Assembly (NCBI RefSeq): GCF_004570525.1
Contig: NZ_SPPZ01000002.1
Coordinates: forward strand, 1-64,000
Direction of reading: 5' to 3'
Length of the DNA: 64,000 nucleotides
DNA from: Streptococcus sp. WM07
Lineage (GTDB): Bacteria; Bacillota; Bacilli; Lactobacillales; Streptococcaceae
In this document: piece by piece, positions 9,504 through 18,067 of the stretch
Layout: every line of letters starts with the position of its first letter
How positions within the stretch are numbered: the first letter of the stretch is position 1
Notes under the pieces: model-generated
Seen by the model: only the letters and a program-made list of their open reading frames with translations
The model's database searches: none
What the model was told of the DNA's origin: nothing
Made by a program: the position numbers and the translations under genes

Positions 9504-9923
9504 ATGGATTGTCTTTTCTGTAAAATTGTTGCGGGAGAAATCCCAGCTAGTAAAGTCTATGAAGATGAGCACATTCTAGCTTTTTTGGACATTTCCCAAA
9601 CAACCCCGGGCCATACCTTGGTAATCCCCAAAAAGCATTATCGGAACATTCTTGATTTAGAACCACAAGTCGCTAAAGATCTTTTTGGACAAGTTCCGGC
9701 CTTAGCCCGTCGTCTAAAAAAAGCTGTTGGAGCGCAAGGAATCAATGTCCTCAATAACAGTGAAGAAGCAGCTGGACAAACTGTTTTCCATACCCATGTC
9801 CACTTACTTCCCCGCTTTGAAGCAGGAGATGGCCTCGCTATCCAATTCCAAACTCAGGAACCTGACTTTGCCCACTTGGCACAGCTAGCCCAGAAAATCC
9901 AAGAAACTCAGGAGGAAGCTTAA
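9504..9923 (+). CDS. hit: HIT family nucleotide-binding hydrolase
   Basis: A 139-aa histidine-triad protein of the Hint/PKCI branch, which hydrolyses nucleoside phosphoramidates or related conjugates. The start C-L-F-C-K-I-V-A-G-E-I-P, the block F-L-D-I-S-Q-T-T-P-G-H-T-L-V-I-P-K-K-H-Y, and the triad H-T-H-V-H-L-L-P-R are complete. The ATG at 9504 is chosen because AAGGAGG lies just before it; an in-frame ATG at 9450 would add 18 unrelated residues. It is divergent from ecsAB, as in other streptococci, and abuts the next gene. Confidence 0.96.
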   Translation: MDCLFCKIVAGEIPASKVYEDEHILAFLDISQTTPGHTLVIPKKHYRNILDLEPQVAKDLFGQVPALARRLKKAVGAQGINVLNNSEEAAGQTVFHTHVHLLPRFEAGDGLAIQFQTQEPDFAHLAQLAQKIQETQEEA

Positions 9924-10247
9924 ATGAGTTTGCTATCAACCATTCTATTTTTAAGTGCTGCCAAATCTTCCTACGAACTTGTCCTGAACCGTAAGGAGAT
10001 TTTCAGTAATGCCAAAGAGGCTGCCGTTGAAACCAAGCGAGTTAACGCCCTACAAGCACAACTGAAAAACCAACTGAAAACTCTCCAAAAAGAAGCCGAA
10101 AAAATTGCACCCCTAGCCCATGACCTCGCCTATAAAACACAAGCGTTTAGTCAGGAAGCCCAGGCACGAGCAGAACAAATTCAAGCTCAAATGGAACAGG
10201 CTCAAGAGCGTGTCAAGCAAGTCAAAAATCACCCAAATCAGAAGTAA
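9924..10247 (+). CDS. Small coiled-coil protein of unknown function
   Basis: A 107-aa protein beginning one base after the HIT stop codon, with AGGAGG before it. The first ~12 residues are hydrophobic (L-L-S-T-I-L-F-L-S-A-A). The rest is rich in Lys, Glu, Gln and Ala and should form a long helix or coiled coil, ending in a short basic tail. It resembles small membrane-tethered helical proteins found after hit in other streptococci, but I do not recognise a defined family. Confidence 0.75.
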   Translation: MSLLSTILFLSAAKSSYELVLNRKEIFSNAKEAAVETKRVNALQAQLKNQLKTLQKEAEKIAPLAHDLAYKTQAFSQEAQARAEQIQAQMEQAQERVKQVKNHPNQK

Positions 10248-10257
10248 CCCTAGTAAG

Positions 10258-10281
10258 CCCCCGCGATTGTTAACGCAGGGG
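10258..10281 (+). terminator. Possible weak terminator after the HIT operon
   Basis: A GC-rich stem, CCCCGCG paired with CGC-A-GGGG with one bulge, follows the coiled-coil gene. The following TTCTCCTATTT is only moderately T-rich. Confidence 0.4.
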
Positions 10282-10385
10282 TTCTCCTATTTATCCTCAA
10301 AAAACTCTAAACACAAACCTTCATTTGCCACTTACAATCGTTCAATATTTGAAAATATTGTCAAAGTTATTCCAGAAAGGCCCCT

Positions 10386-11378
10386 ATGTCCCTCCTTCAA
10401 CGTACCTTAAAACTTACTCTCGCCACCTGTTCAGCGGCTTTCCTAGCCAGTTTTCTAGGGGCTAATTATGCCATCACAGCTGGTATTATTGCCATTCTCA
10501 GTGTTTCAGACACTCGGCAACGAACCTTTACCTTAGCCTATCAAAGACTATTATCAGCGCTCCTAGCTCTAGCACTAGGTAGTTTAGTCTTCTTGATACT
10601 AGGCTTTCACCTCTGGTCCCTAGCCCCCTTCCTACTCCTCTATGTCCCCTTGGCCCATCACTTCCAGCTAGAAATCGGGATTACCCCTAGTACCGTTTTA
10701 GTAACCCACCTTCTTTTAGAAGAAAGCGTCGCCCTCTCCTTCCTTGCCAACGAAGTTCTGATCTTCCTAATTGGAACCCTCAGCGCCCTCTTGGTCATTC
10801 TCTATATGCCCGGGCGACAAAAAGAGTTGGAGACTTACCACACCCAAGTAGAAAATTTACTGAAAGGCATCCTCAAACGCTTCGTGTTTTTCCTCAGACA
10901 AGGGGATGGACGAAACGATGCTAAATTGGTCAAAGAATTAGACCTCGAACTCCGTCAAGCTCTAGAAGTTGCCTACCTAGACTACTCCGACCAACTCCTT
11001 CAAAAAGATAGCTACCATGTTGACTATTTTGAAATGCGCCAAGCCCAAAACTACATCCTCAAGGATATGGCTCAAACCATCAATAACTGCCAACTCTCCT
11101 CAGAAGAAAGCCACATTCTAGCAGGACTCTTTCAACATGTGGCTGACCAACTCAGCCAACTCAATCCCGCCGAGGCCCTTATGGAAGAAATTCAAACCTA
11201 CCTCGAAACCTTCCGCAAACGCCCGCTCCCCCAGACACGCCAAGAATTTGAAACCCGCGCCATCCTCTTACAGCTCCTCAAAGATCTCAAACAATTTGTC
11301 CAATTAAAAGTTGACTTTGCTAGCCATTATCGCAATCAAATCAATGAAAAAATTCGCTCTGATAATAGGAATAAGTAG
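10386..11378 (+). CDS. Aromatic acid exporter family protein (DUF939/FUSC-like)
   Basis: A 330-aa integral membrane protein. The N-terminal half (about 1-140) holds five to six hydrophobic helices, starting with A-T-C-S-A-A-F-L-A-S-F-L-G-A-N-Y-A-I-T-A-G-I-I-A. The C-terminal half is soluble and helical, with D-L-E-L-R-Q-A-L-E-V-A. This layout fits the ArAE_1/DUF939 group of putative aromatic compound exporters; the substrate is unknown. A perfect 7-bp inverted repeat (CAATATT-TGAA-AATATTG, 10343-10360) about 25 bp before the ATG could be a repressor site. Confidence 0.82.
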   Translation: MSLLQRTLKLTLATCSAAFLASFLGANYAITAGIIAILSVSDTRQRTFTLAYQRLLSALLALALGSLVFLILGFHLWSLAPFLLLYVPLAHHFQLEIGITPSTVLVTHLLLEESVALSFLANEVLIFLIGTLSALLVILYMPGRQKELETYHTQVENLLKGILKRFVFFLRQGDGRNDAKLVKELDLELRQALEVAYLDYSDQLLQKDSYHVDYFEMRQAQNYILKDMAQTINNCQLSSEESHILAGLFQHVADQLSQLNPAEALMEEIQTYLETFRKRPLPQTRQEFETRAILLQLLKDLKQFVQLKVDFASHYRNQINEKIRSDNRNK

Positions 11379-11994
11379 CCTCCTATTTCTCATGATTCGT
11401 ACTTACTATACCATTTAAAAAAAAATCTAATCTACTATTCCGTTTATTATGCCCAAAATTTAGAACATGATCCTAGCTACAATCCTACCATGGCAATGAT
11501 TGTCGATAATTTAGATTATATTTCTAGACCAGAAAACGACCTAATTAAATATGATTTTGATGGTCATAATACTGTTTATAACTTAAAATATAGTATCCAT
11601 TTAACAGGTTCTATTGAAGAGTATATGCTTTTTCAGGGAAGAGATATCTATTACTTTACAGGGAAAGGAGAATTTTTAGAATTCAGAGTACTAGCTAGTG
11701 ACACTAACCTTTCTGATAATTCCAAGGAAAGAAGGGAAGAAGGGGAAAAATTTGTCAATGAACTCCTGCAGCCTATTATTGATCATCAACCTAGCCCTCC
11801 ACAAGGACAAAATCTTCAGTGTCTCTTCAACATCACCTATGGTAAAAGATTCCAATAAAAAAGAAATTTTACAGAAAATAGAGAGAATCCTAGCACCTGC
11901 AACCAAGGATCTTATTATGGCTCAAAAAACACCCTTTATTAACCTACAAAAACTATTTAACCAGTTAATAACGAGCAAGCATCGTTCCAAGTAG
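11344..11994 (+). pseudogene. Frameshifted gene for a small membrane-anchored protein
   Basis: Three consecutive frames join into one sensible protein of about 215 aa. Part one (ATG at 11344, overlapping the exporter gene) reads M-K-K-F-A-L-I-I-G-I-S-S-L-L-F-L, a signal anchor, and stops at 11416-11418. The frame resumes across an A9 run (11417-11425) as K-K-N-L-I-Y-Y-S-V-Y-Y-A-Q-N and stays open to 11858. A second shift at the AAAA near 11853 would give Y-G-K-D-S-N-K-K-E-I-L-Q-K-I and run to 11994. The family is not recognised. It may be truly decayed or carry assembly errors at A-runs. Confidence 0.6.
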
Positions 11995-12088
11995 AAGGTC
12001 TAAAATCAACAAAAATTATTACCCCCATCTGCGGAATAGTGCTATTTCACTCTTAGTATTCAATACAAACTTCCTACTCCATAGAAAA

Positions 12089-12127
12089 TAAAAGAGAGCA
12101 ACTTCAACTTAGAGTTGCTCTCTTTTA
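12089..12127. terminator. Bidirectional terminator between the broken gene and lytR
   Basis: A stem of about 14 bp (AAAAGAGAGCAACT with its complement, 12090-12103 and 12112-12125) is flanked by A-runs and T-runs on both sides. It serves both converging transcripts. Confidence 0.88.
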
Positions 12128-12159
12128 TTGTTTCAAACTAGGCTCTCCTAGCTTCATAG

Positions 12160-13194
12160 CTATTCAGCAGCAGATTGAGGCTCGACACTTTCAGATGCAG
12201 CCCCTCCTCCATTTAACTCATCTAGGGTAACTGCATTGGTCTTCAGTTTTTTGAGGCTATCTAGGCCAAGTGAGGTGCGCAATGTATTTTGCATTTCTAA
12301 AATATGGCCTGTTTCTACAATCTGATAGCTTCCCCCATCTGGAAGAGTTGCATCTTCTCCCCGCAGTTGCTCTTGTTGAATATTTCGGAAAGCATCTTGG
12401 TAAACCAAGAGTTTCGGAATACTATTGGATGAGAGGTCAATACTCGTCTGCATATTATTGCTGACAGCACCTAGGATTTCTTTATAATGACTGACACTAT
12501 TTAAACTAAGAACTTTTTGCACTACTTTTTGAATAGCTTCTCGCTGGCGTTGTTGACGACCATAATCTCCCTCCGGATCTTGGTAACGCATCCGAGCATA
12601 GACTAGGGCTTGATCGCCATTAATATGCTGTTTTCCTGGTTTAATGGTTGCAGTATATTCAGGTTCTTGCTCCTCAATGGAGATTGGGAAGTCAAAAGTA
12701 TTATTGACCTCAATACCACCAACCGCATCCACCAACTCAACCAACCCCTGCATATTAATCATGACATAGTGATCAATGCTAATATTCATCAAGGACTCAA
12801 TCGTCGGAATCGCCAATTCAGCACCACCCATGGCATAAGCGGCATTCAGTTTAGCTTCCGTCACCTCACCTTTTTGTGAAATCTTGGTCAAGATGTCCCT
12901 TTCTAAACTCATCATCGTGGTTTCTTTGGTATCCGGATTAACGGTCACCAACAGCATGGTATCACTATTTCCTTCCCAAGGATCGGACCGTGAGCCACTC
13001 CCGGTGTCTACTCCCATTAGGAGCATGGTCATGGGTTCTGCTTTTTCAATAACATCCGATTGACGACCAAAATTCTGAAAGGTTTTCGCTAACTGACCTG
13101 TGGATTGGAAGTAAATCGTACCTGCATAGGTTCCCAAACCAATCAGGGTCACTAAAAGAAAGGTTAAAAATAATTTTAAATTCTGTTTAAACAT
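12160..13194 (-). CDS. lytR: LytR-CpsA-Psr family cell wall ligase
   Basis: A 344-aa LCP protein, which attaches teichoic acids or capsular polymers to peptidoglycan outside the membrane. An N-terminal signal anchor (L-F-L-T-F-L-L-V-T-L-I-G-L-G-T-Y-A-G) is followed by the LCP domain with L-L-M-G-V-D-T-G, the Arg/Asp block S-R-S-D-P-W-E-G-N-S-D-T-M, S-L-E-R-D-I and Y-A-R-M-R-Y. It ends in an Ala/Ser/Glu tail. Position after tsaE and a GNAT gene is that of pneumococcal lytR. A BrpA or Psr label is equally possible. Confidence 0.92.
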   Translation of the reverse strand: MFKQNLKLFLTFLLVTLIGLGTYAGTIYFQSTGQLAKTFQNFGRQSDVIEKAEPMTMLLMGVDTGSGSRSDPWEGNSDTMLLVTVNPDTKETTMMSLERDILTKISQKGEVTEAKLNAAYAMGGAELAIPTIESLMNISIDHYVMINMQGLVELVDAVGGIEVNNTFDFPISIEEQEPEYTATIKPGKQHINGDQALVYARMRYQDPEGDYGRQQRQREAIQKVVQKVLSLNSVSHYKEILGAVSNNMQTSIDLSSNSIPKLLVYQDAFRNIQQEQLRGEDATLPDGGSYQIVETGHILEMQNTLRTSLGLDSLKKLKTNAVTLDELNGGGAASESVEPQSAAE

Positions 13195-13198
13195 GATG

Positions 13199-13723
13199 TT
13201 ACCTATCTAATACAAGCCCCATATAGAGGACTGTTTCATAGCTTCCATCCCAAAGTTGGATGGCTTCTTCCTGCCGACCTTCATAGGAAAAGCCAAATTT
13301 CTCATACAAAGCTCTGGCAGCTCGGTTTCTTTCTTGAACATTCAAAGATAAACGGCGAATAGATGGCGTTTCTGCCAACCAGTCTAGGAGCAGTTCAAAA
13401 AGCATCGTCCCGATACCATGACCCCAATAAGCCTGTCCTACAGCCACAAAGACCTCTCCCACATGACTCAAACGAGGATTGGAATCGATGGACACATTCA
13501 AAAGACCAATCACTTGATTGTCTAAACGAGCTAGTAAGAACAAACGTGATGGATGGTTAGCACTAGACTCCAAATAATCAGCCAGCTGCTTTTGGGATAA
13601 ATCAAGGCCACTAGGCTCCAAACTAGTAAGGTCACTCTCACCGGCGACTTGCTTAAAAAATGCTAATAAACTAGAAGCATCTGAGGCCTGAGCCTCCTCA
13701 ATCACCAACTCTTGCTGCGGCAT
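13199..13723 (-). CDS. GNAT family N-acetyltransferase
   Basis: A 174-aa acetyltransferase of the GNAT superfamily. The acetyl-CoA binding block V-G-Q-A-Y-W-G-H-G-I-G-T-M-L and the C-terminal N-V-Q-E-R-N-R-A-A-R-A-L-Y-E-K-F-G-F motif are clear. GGAGG lies 9 nt before the ATG. It overlaps the end of tsaE by 26 bp and is followed by lytR, an arrangement conserved in streptococci. The acceptor substrate is unknown. Confidence 0.92.
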   Translation of the reverse strand: MPQQELVIEEAQASDASSLLAFFKQVAGESDLTSLEPSGLDLSQKQLADYLESSANHPSRLFLLARLDNQVIGLLNVSIDSNPRLSHVGEVFVAVGQAYWGHGIGTMLFELLLDWLAETPSIRRLSLNVQERNRAARALYEKFGFSYEGRQEEAIQLWDGSYETVLYMGLVLDR

Positions 13724-14156
13724 CCTTCCAAGCCTCCATCAATTCTTGACTACGCTGGCCAACTGCTGCCAACTCCAGACGACGTCCTTCCCCCTCATGA
13801 TGAAGAGTCACATGAAGGTAATCGTCTGGAAGAGCCTCCTCCAACAACTCTCCCCATTCAATAACGGTAATCCCTTCCCCAAACAGAAACGCATCTAAGT
13901 CGATCGAATCCGGATCACCATCAATCCGATAGACATCCAAGTGATAAAGTGGCAACCGCCCCTCATATTCACGAACAATCGTATAAGTTGGACTTTTGAT
14001 CATTTGATCAATATCCAATCCTCGCGCTAAGCCCTTGGTAAAAGTCGTTTTTCCAGCTCCCAAATCTCCTGATAAAATCAAGACATCGCCTACATCCAGT
14101 AGGTGCCCTAGTTTCTCTCCCCAGGCTATCAGGGTTTCTTCATTTTGAATTATCAT
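13698..14156 (-). CDS. tsaE: tRNA t6A biosynthesis ATPase TsaE
   Basis: TsaE (152 aa) is the ATPase that works with TsaB and TsaD to make threonylcarbamoyl-adenosine at position 37 of ANN-decoding tRNAs. The Walker A motif G-D-L-G-A-G-K-T-T-F-T-K-G, the switch segment S-P-T-Y-T-I-V-R-E-Y, H-L-D-V-Y-R and V-I-E-W-G are all in place. An extended -10 promoter lies directly upstream. Confidence 0.96.
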   Translation of the reverse strand: MIIQNEETLIAWGEKLGHLLDVGDVLILSGDLGAGKTTFTKGLARGLDIDQMIKSPTYTIVREYEGRLPLYHLDVYRIDGDPDSIDLDAFLFGEGITVIEWGELLEEALPDDYLHVTLHHEGEGRRLELAAVGQRSQELMEAWKDAAARVGD

Positions 14157-14162
14157 TCCACC

Positions 14163-14171
14163 ATTATACCA
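14163..14171 (-). promoter_or_regulatory. Extended -10 promoter of tsaE-GNAT-lytR
   Basis: TGG-TATAAT on the minus strand (-10 complement of 14163-14168) lies 7 bp from the tsaE ATG. No good -35 is seen and the leader would be almost absent. Confidence 0.5.
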
Positions 14172-14181
14172 AATTCCCCTC

Positions 14182-14796
14182 TTACTTCCTACTTTTTATC
14201 CAATCATCAGCAAGTAAAAAGAGGCACATGCCTTGAAGAGCCGCAAATCCTAAGACAAAAATAATGTATTCCCAGCTAAAGATATCCAAAAAAGTCTGAA
14301 GCACAAGTCTCGGACGCGTAAAGACATCCCATGAATTCAATCGGGGATAACGACCTACTGTAATAGCCAAACTCGAGAGAAAAGATAAGATTGAGGTAGC
14401 AAAAATCTCTTGCCATAGCTTCCATGAAAAGTGTGAGCGCACCAAGCGCCAACTTTCAACCCCACACAATACTCCGAAAAATATAGCAAAGACAAAGCCA
14501 AAAAAGAGCTTCTGATTGGCCCTATTGTAGAGAACATCCCCTACCCAATGCATGTGTATCAAATCAGTGACCATATAGAAAGTATTTGGAAAAAAGAGTA
14601 ACCATAAAAGCCAAGCTCCCCATCGCAAGATACGATTCTGTGTCACCTTAGAGAGAAGAGCAAAGTCTAGAGCCGTCAAAGCTAAAAACATATTCCATGT
14701 TAAATTGGGACCTTGTTGGGTCGCTCCAATCAAGGCTAGTACTGCAAAAATCGCAATAAAAGCAGATTGATAGACAATAAAAATTCGTTTATACAT
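14182..14796 (-). CDS. DUF1361 family membrane protein
   Basis: A 204-aa protein with about six membrane helices, for example A-F-I-A-I-F-A-V-L-A-L-I-G-A and I-I-F-V-L-G-F-A-A-L-Q-G-M-C-L-F-L-L. The central W-L-L-W-L-L-F-F-P-N-T-F-Y-M-V-T-D-L and H-M-H-W fit the DUF1361 family, which has no established function. It is separated from tsaE by a promoter, so it is not strictly part of that operon. Confidence 0.82.
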   Translation of the reverse strand: MYKRIFIVYQSAFIAIFAVLALIGATQQGPNLTWNMFLALTALDFALLSKVTQNRILRWGAWLLWLLFFPNTFYMVTDLIHMHWVGDVLYNRANQKLFFGFVFAIFFGVLCGVESWRLVRSHFSWKLWQEIFATSILSFLSSLAITVGRYPRLNSWDVFTRPRLVLQTFLDIFSWEYIIFVLGFAALQGMCLFLLADDWIKSRK

Positions 14797-14882
14797 CGTA
14801 ACTCCTTTTTTATTTGTATCAGTTTACCATGAAAAGTTTAAAATTTGCTATACTAGGTAAAAGCAAAAAAACTGGAGCATGT

Positions 14883-15698
14883 ATGGAAACTCGTAAAATT
14901 ATTGCCCTCGACCTCGATGGGACCCTCTTAAACAATCAACAACAAATTTCCTCTAAAAGTCAAGAAGTCCTCAACAAGATTCAAGCGCAGGGACATAAAA
15001 TTATTATCACAACTGGTCGTCCCTACCGCTCAGCTCTCCCCTACTACCAACAGCTAGGGCTAGAGACCCCTTTGATTTCTTTCAATGGTGCTTTAACCGT
15101 TCTCCCTGGAAAAGAGTGGGACCACGAACGGGAATACACCATTGATAAAGAATATCTGGTTGACCTCGTTCAACGACAAGATGAGGTTCAAGCAGACTTC
15201 ATTGTAAGTGAATACCGGAAAAAATTCTTTATTCACCAACAAGACTCTCATAGTTTTGACCCCCAACTTTTAGGGGTGGATAAAATCACAACCCAACACC
15301 AACTGATTCTACAAAAAATCAGCAAAAACCCAAATGCCATCCTCTTTCAAACCCGTTTTCAAGATAGTGAAAGCCTAGCTCAAGACTTGATGGCTTACTA
15401 CCACGGTGAAATGAACGTTAGTTCCTGGGGCGGACCCTACAATATTTTAGAATGTACCCCTAAAGGCATTCACAAAGCAAATGCCCTCAAACATCTCTTG
15501 ACTGTCTATCAAAAGCAGCCCTCTGATTTAATTGCTTTTGGAGACCAACTCAATGACAAAGAGATGTTAGCCTATGCCGGATCAGGTTACGCCATGCAAA
15601 ATGCCAACCCTAAGCTCCTGGACTACGCTGACCAACAAATCCCATGGACCAATCAAGAAGACGGAGTTGCCCAAAAATTACTACAACTCTTCTTATAA
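14883..15698 (+). CDS. Cof-type HAD-IIB sugar-phosphate phosphatase
   Basis: A 271-aa HAD hydrolase. Motif I D-L-D-G-T-L-L, motif II T-T-G-R-P, a conserved Lys in K-A-N-A-L-K-H-L and motif IV G-D-Q-L-N-D-K-E-M-L are intact; the C2B cap sits between. Such proteins dephosphorylate sugar phosphates or related metabolites. The start at 14883 places D-L-D-G at residue 9-12, the normal distance; an upstream in-frame ATG at 14814 would overlap the promoter (-10 TATACT, 14849-14854). Confidence 0.92.
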   Translation: METRKIIALDLDGTLLNNQQQISSKSQEVLNKIQAQGHKIIITTGRPYRSALPYYQQLGLETPLISFNGALTVLPGKEWDHEREYTIDKEYLVDLVQRQDEVQADFIVSEYRKKFFIHQQDSHSFDPQLLGVDKITTQHQLILQKISKNPNAILFQTRFQDSESLAQDLMAYYHGEMNVSSWGGPYNILECTPKGIHKANALKHLLTVYQKQPSDLIAFGDQLNDKEMLAYAGSGYAMQNANPKLLDYADQQIPWTNQEDGVAQKLLQLFL

Positions 15699-15779
15699 AG
15701 ATAAAGAAATAGCCAAGCTCCAGAAAGCAGTCCAAGATTTCATTCTAATTTTGAACTGCTTCCTTTTTTGATAGCTTTT

Positions 15780-15818
15780 ATGTAAACGCTTGCAACTATA
15801 AAACCATTGTGATATACT
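15780..15818 (+). promoter_or_regulatory. adhP promoter with overlapping cre site
   Basis: -35 TTGCAA (15790-15795), 17-nt spacer, -10 TATACT (15813-15818). The 15-mer at 15780-15794 fits the CcpA consensus WTGNAANCGNWNNCW at every fixed position. Because it covers the -35 box, repression by CcpA is the likely outcome. Confidence 0.85.
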
Positions 15819-15863
15819 AAACATATGAGAAAGGGAACTATCCCTAAGAATAAGGAGGCTCAT

Positions 15864-16886
15864 ATGAAAGCAGTTGTTGTTAATGCAGAAGGAACTGGTG
15901 TAGAAGTTGTTGAAAAAGAATTTCGTCCTATCGAAGCTGGTGAAGCTCTCGTAGAAATTGAATACTGTGGAGTCTGCCACACCGATTTACACGTTGCACA
16001 TGGTGATTTTGGAAAAGTTCCAGGTCGTGTCCTAGGTCATGAAGGTATCGGACTTGTTAAAGAAGTAGCTCCCGATGTAACCAGTCTCAAAGTCGGGGAC
16101 CGTGTCAGCATTGCTTGGTTCTTCCAGGGATGTGGAACCTGTGAATACTGTACAACCGGTCGTGAAACTCTCTGCCGTGACGTTAAAAATGCTGGCTACT
16201 CTGTTGACGGAGGCATGGCTAAACAATGTATCGTGACTGCAGACTATGCTGTGAAAGTTCCTGAAAATCTTGATCCAGCTCAAGCTTCTTCTATCACCTG
16301 TGCTGGGGTAACCACCTACAAAGCCATCAAAGAAGCGAATGTTCAGCCTGGTCAATGGGTTGTCGTTTACGGTGCTGGTGGTCTTGGGAACCTTGCTATC
16401 CAATATGCTAAAAAAGTTTTCAATGCTCATGTTATTGCCGTCGATATTAATCAAGATAAATTAGATTTGGCCCTAGAAGCAGGAGCCGACATTAGCCTCA
16501 ATGGCTTGGAAGTTGAAGATGTTCCTGGAAAAATTATGGAAATTACTGGTCTTGGAGCCCATGCTGCAGTCGTAACAGCAGTATCAAAAGTTGCCTTTAA
16601 CCAAGCTGTCGATTCCCTTCGGGCTGCAGGTGTTCTTGTGGCCGTTGGACTACCATCTGAATATATGGATCTCAGTATCGTAAAACTCGTTTTAGATGGT
16701 ATTAAAGTTGTAGGCTCTCTTGTTGGAACTCGTAAAGATTTGGAAGAAGCCTTCCAATTTGGAGCTGAGGGACTCGTAGTACCAGTTGTACAACTACGTC
16801 CAGTAGAAGAGGCACCAGCTGTCTTTGATGAAATGGAAGCGGGTACAATCCAAGGCCGTATGGTACTAGACTTTAAAAACGCTTAA
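15864..16886 (+). CDS. adhP: Zinc-dependent alcohol dehydrogenase AdhP
   Basis: AdhP (340 aa) reduces acetaldehyde to ethanol with NADH, or the reverse. Catalytic zinc ligands are in C-G-V-C-H-T-D-L and G-H-E-G; the structural zinc site is C-G-T-C-E-Y-C with the fourth Cys in E-T-L-C; the NAD fold shows G-A-G-G-L-G-N-L-A. The start at 15864 follows AAGGAGG and gives the normal N-terminus M-K-A-V-V-V. It is alone between its own promoter and a terminator, beside the mannose PTS. Confidence 0.96.
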   Translation: MKAVVVNAEGTGVEVVEKEFRPIEAGEALVEIEYCGVCHTDLHVAHGDFGKVPGRVLGHEGIGLVKEVAPDVTSLKVGDRVSIAWFFQGCGTCEYCTTGRETLCRDVKNAGYSVDGGMAKQCIVTADYAVKVPENLDPAQASSITCAGVTTYKAIKEANVQPGQWVVVYGAGGLGNLAIQYAKKVFNAHVIAVDINQDKLDLALEAGADISLNGLEVEDVPGKIMEITGLGAHAAVVTAVSKVAFNQAVDSLRAAGVLVAVGLPSEYMDLSIVKLVLDGIKVVGSLVGTRKDLEEAFQFGAEGLVVPVVQLRPVEEAPAVFDEMEAGTIQGRMVLDFKNA

Positions 16887-16894
16887 TCTTTTCC

Positions 16895-16929
16895 AAAATA
16901 GGGAACGCTGAATGAGTTCCCTATTTTTT
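16895..16929 (+). terminator. adhP terminator
   Basis: An 11-bp stem (AAAATAGGGAAC with its complement) followed by TTTTTT, 10 bp after the adhP stop codon. Confidence 0.92.
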
Positions 16930-16966
16930 GTGGTTTTTTCACTTGTATGAGAATTTTTGAAATTAC

Positions 16967-16995
16967 TTGACATTTTTTTGAAATCGCTTTACAAT
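16967..16995 (+). promoter_or_regulatory. manLMN promoter with cre-like site
   Basis: -35 TTGACA (16967-16972), 17-nt spacer, -10 TACAAT (16990-16995). A cre-like site begins with TTGAAATCGCTTT at 16978; it fits the CcpA consensus at all but the last fixed positions. It covers the spacer and -10, pointing to carbon catabolite control. Confidence 0.75.
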
Positions 16996-17057
16996 GAGAT
17001 AGCTTAAAAATTTCTTAAGAATTTAAGTCGCAAATATTTTTTAGGAGGAGACCAATA

Positions 17058-18050
17058 ATGAGTATTGGAATCATTATTGCCAGCCACGGTGAATTTGCTG
17101 CCGGCATTCATCAATCTGGATCTATGATCTTTGGTGATCAGGAAAAAGTCCAGGTTGTGACCTTTATGCCGAGTGAAGGACCAGACGACTTGTATGCCAA
17201 GTTCAATGACGCTGTAGCTGCTTTTGATGCTGAGGACGAAGTACTTGTCCTAGCTGACCTTTGGAGTGGATCACCCTTCAACCAAGCTAGTCGTGTCATG
17301 GGAGAAAACCCCGACCGCAAGTTCGCTATTATCACTGGTTTGAACTTACCGATGTTAATTCAAGCCTACACAGAACGAATGATGGATGCATCGGCTGGGG
17401 TTGAAGCTGTCGCAGCCAACATCATTAAAGAGGCAAAAGAGGGGATTAAGGCTCTACCTGAGGAACTAAACCCTGCTGAAGAAGCAACAGCTGCAGTAGA
17501 AGGCCCTACTATTCAAACAGCTATCCCTGAAGGAACTGTTATTGGAGATGGGCAGTTGAAGATCAATTTAGCTCGAATCGACACCCGCTTGCTTCACGGT
17601 CAAGTGGCCACTGGATGGACTCCTGACTCAAAAGCTGATCGTATCATCGTAGCATCGGATTCAGTTTCTCAGGACGAGCTCCGCAAAGAGTTAATCAAAC
17701 AAGCAGCACCTGGTAATGTTAAAGCCAATGTTGTTCCTATTCAAAAATTGATTGATGTCTCAAAAGATCCTCGGTTTGGAAATACCCATGCCCTTATCCT
17801 ATTTGAAACACCTCAAGACGCTCTTCGGGCCATTGAAGGAGGCGTGCCTATCAAAACCTTAAATGTTGGTTCCATGGCACACTCAACTGGTAAAACAATG
17901 GTTAACAATGTTCTCTCCATGGATAAAGAAGACGTTGCGACCTTTGAAAAATTGCGTGACCTTGGCGTTGAATTTGACGTCAGAAAGGTTCCGAATGATT
18001 CTAAAAAAGACTTGTTTGACCTCATCTCTAAGGCCAACATTCACGAATAA
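17058..18050 (+). CDS. manL: Mannose/glucose PTS EIIAB component ManL
   Basis: A 330-aa fusion of EIIA-Man and EIIB-Man. It passes phosphate from HPr to the incoming sugar. The EIIA domain (about 1-135) has its phospho-histidine at His10 in A-S-H-G-E-F. A Pro/Ala/Glu linker of about 35 residues follows. The EIIB domain carries its phospho-histidine at His180 in [11 protein letters not shown]. It heads manLMN and is preceded by TAGGAGGAG. In streptococci this is a main glucose/mannose transporter and a sensor in catabolite control; it is also the receptor for several class II bacteriocins. Confidence 0.97.
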   Translation: MSIGIIIASHGEFAAGIHQSGSMIFGDQEKVQVVTFMPSEGPDDLYAKFNDAVAAFDAEDEVLVLADLWSGSPFNQASRVMGENPDRKFAIITGLNLPMLIQAYTERMMDASAGVEAVAANIIKEAKEGIKALPEELNPAEEATAAVEGPTIQTAIPEGTVIGDGQLKINLARIDTRLLHGQVATGWTPDSKADRIIVASDSVSQDELRKELIKQAAPGNVKANVVPIQKLIDVSKDPRFGNTHALILFETPQDALRAIEGGVPIKTLNVGSMAHSTGKTMVNNVLSMDKEDVATFEKLRDLGVEFDVRKVPNDSKKDLFDLISKANIHE

Positions 18051-18067
18051 TAGAAAGGACATAAAAC

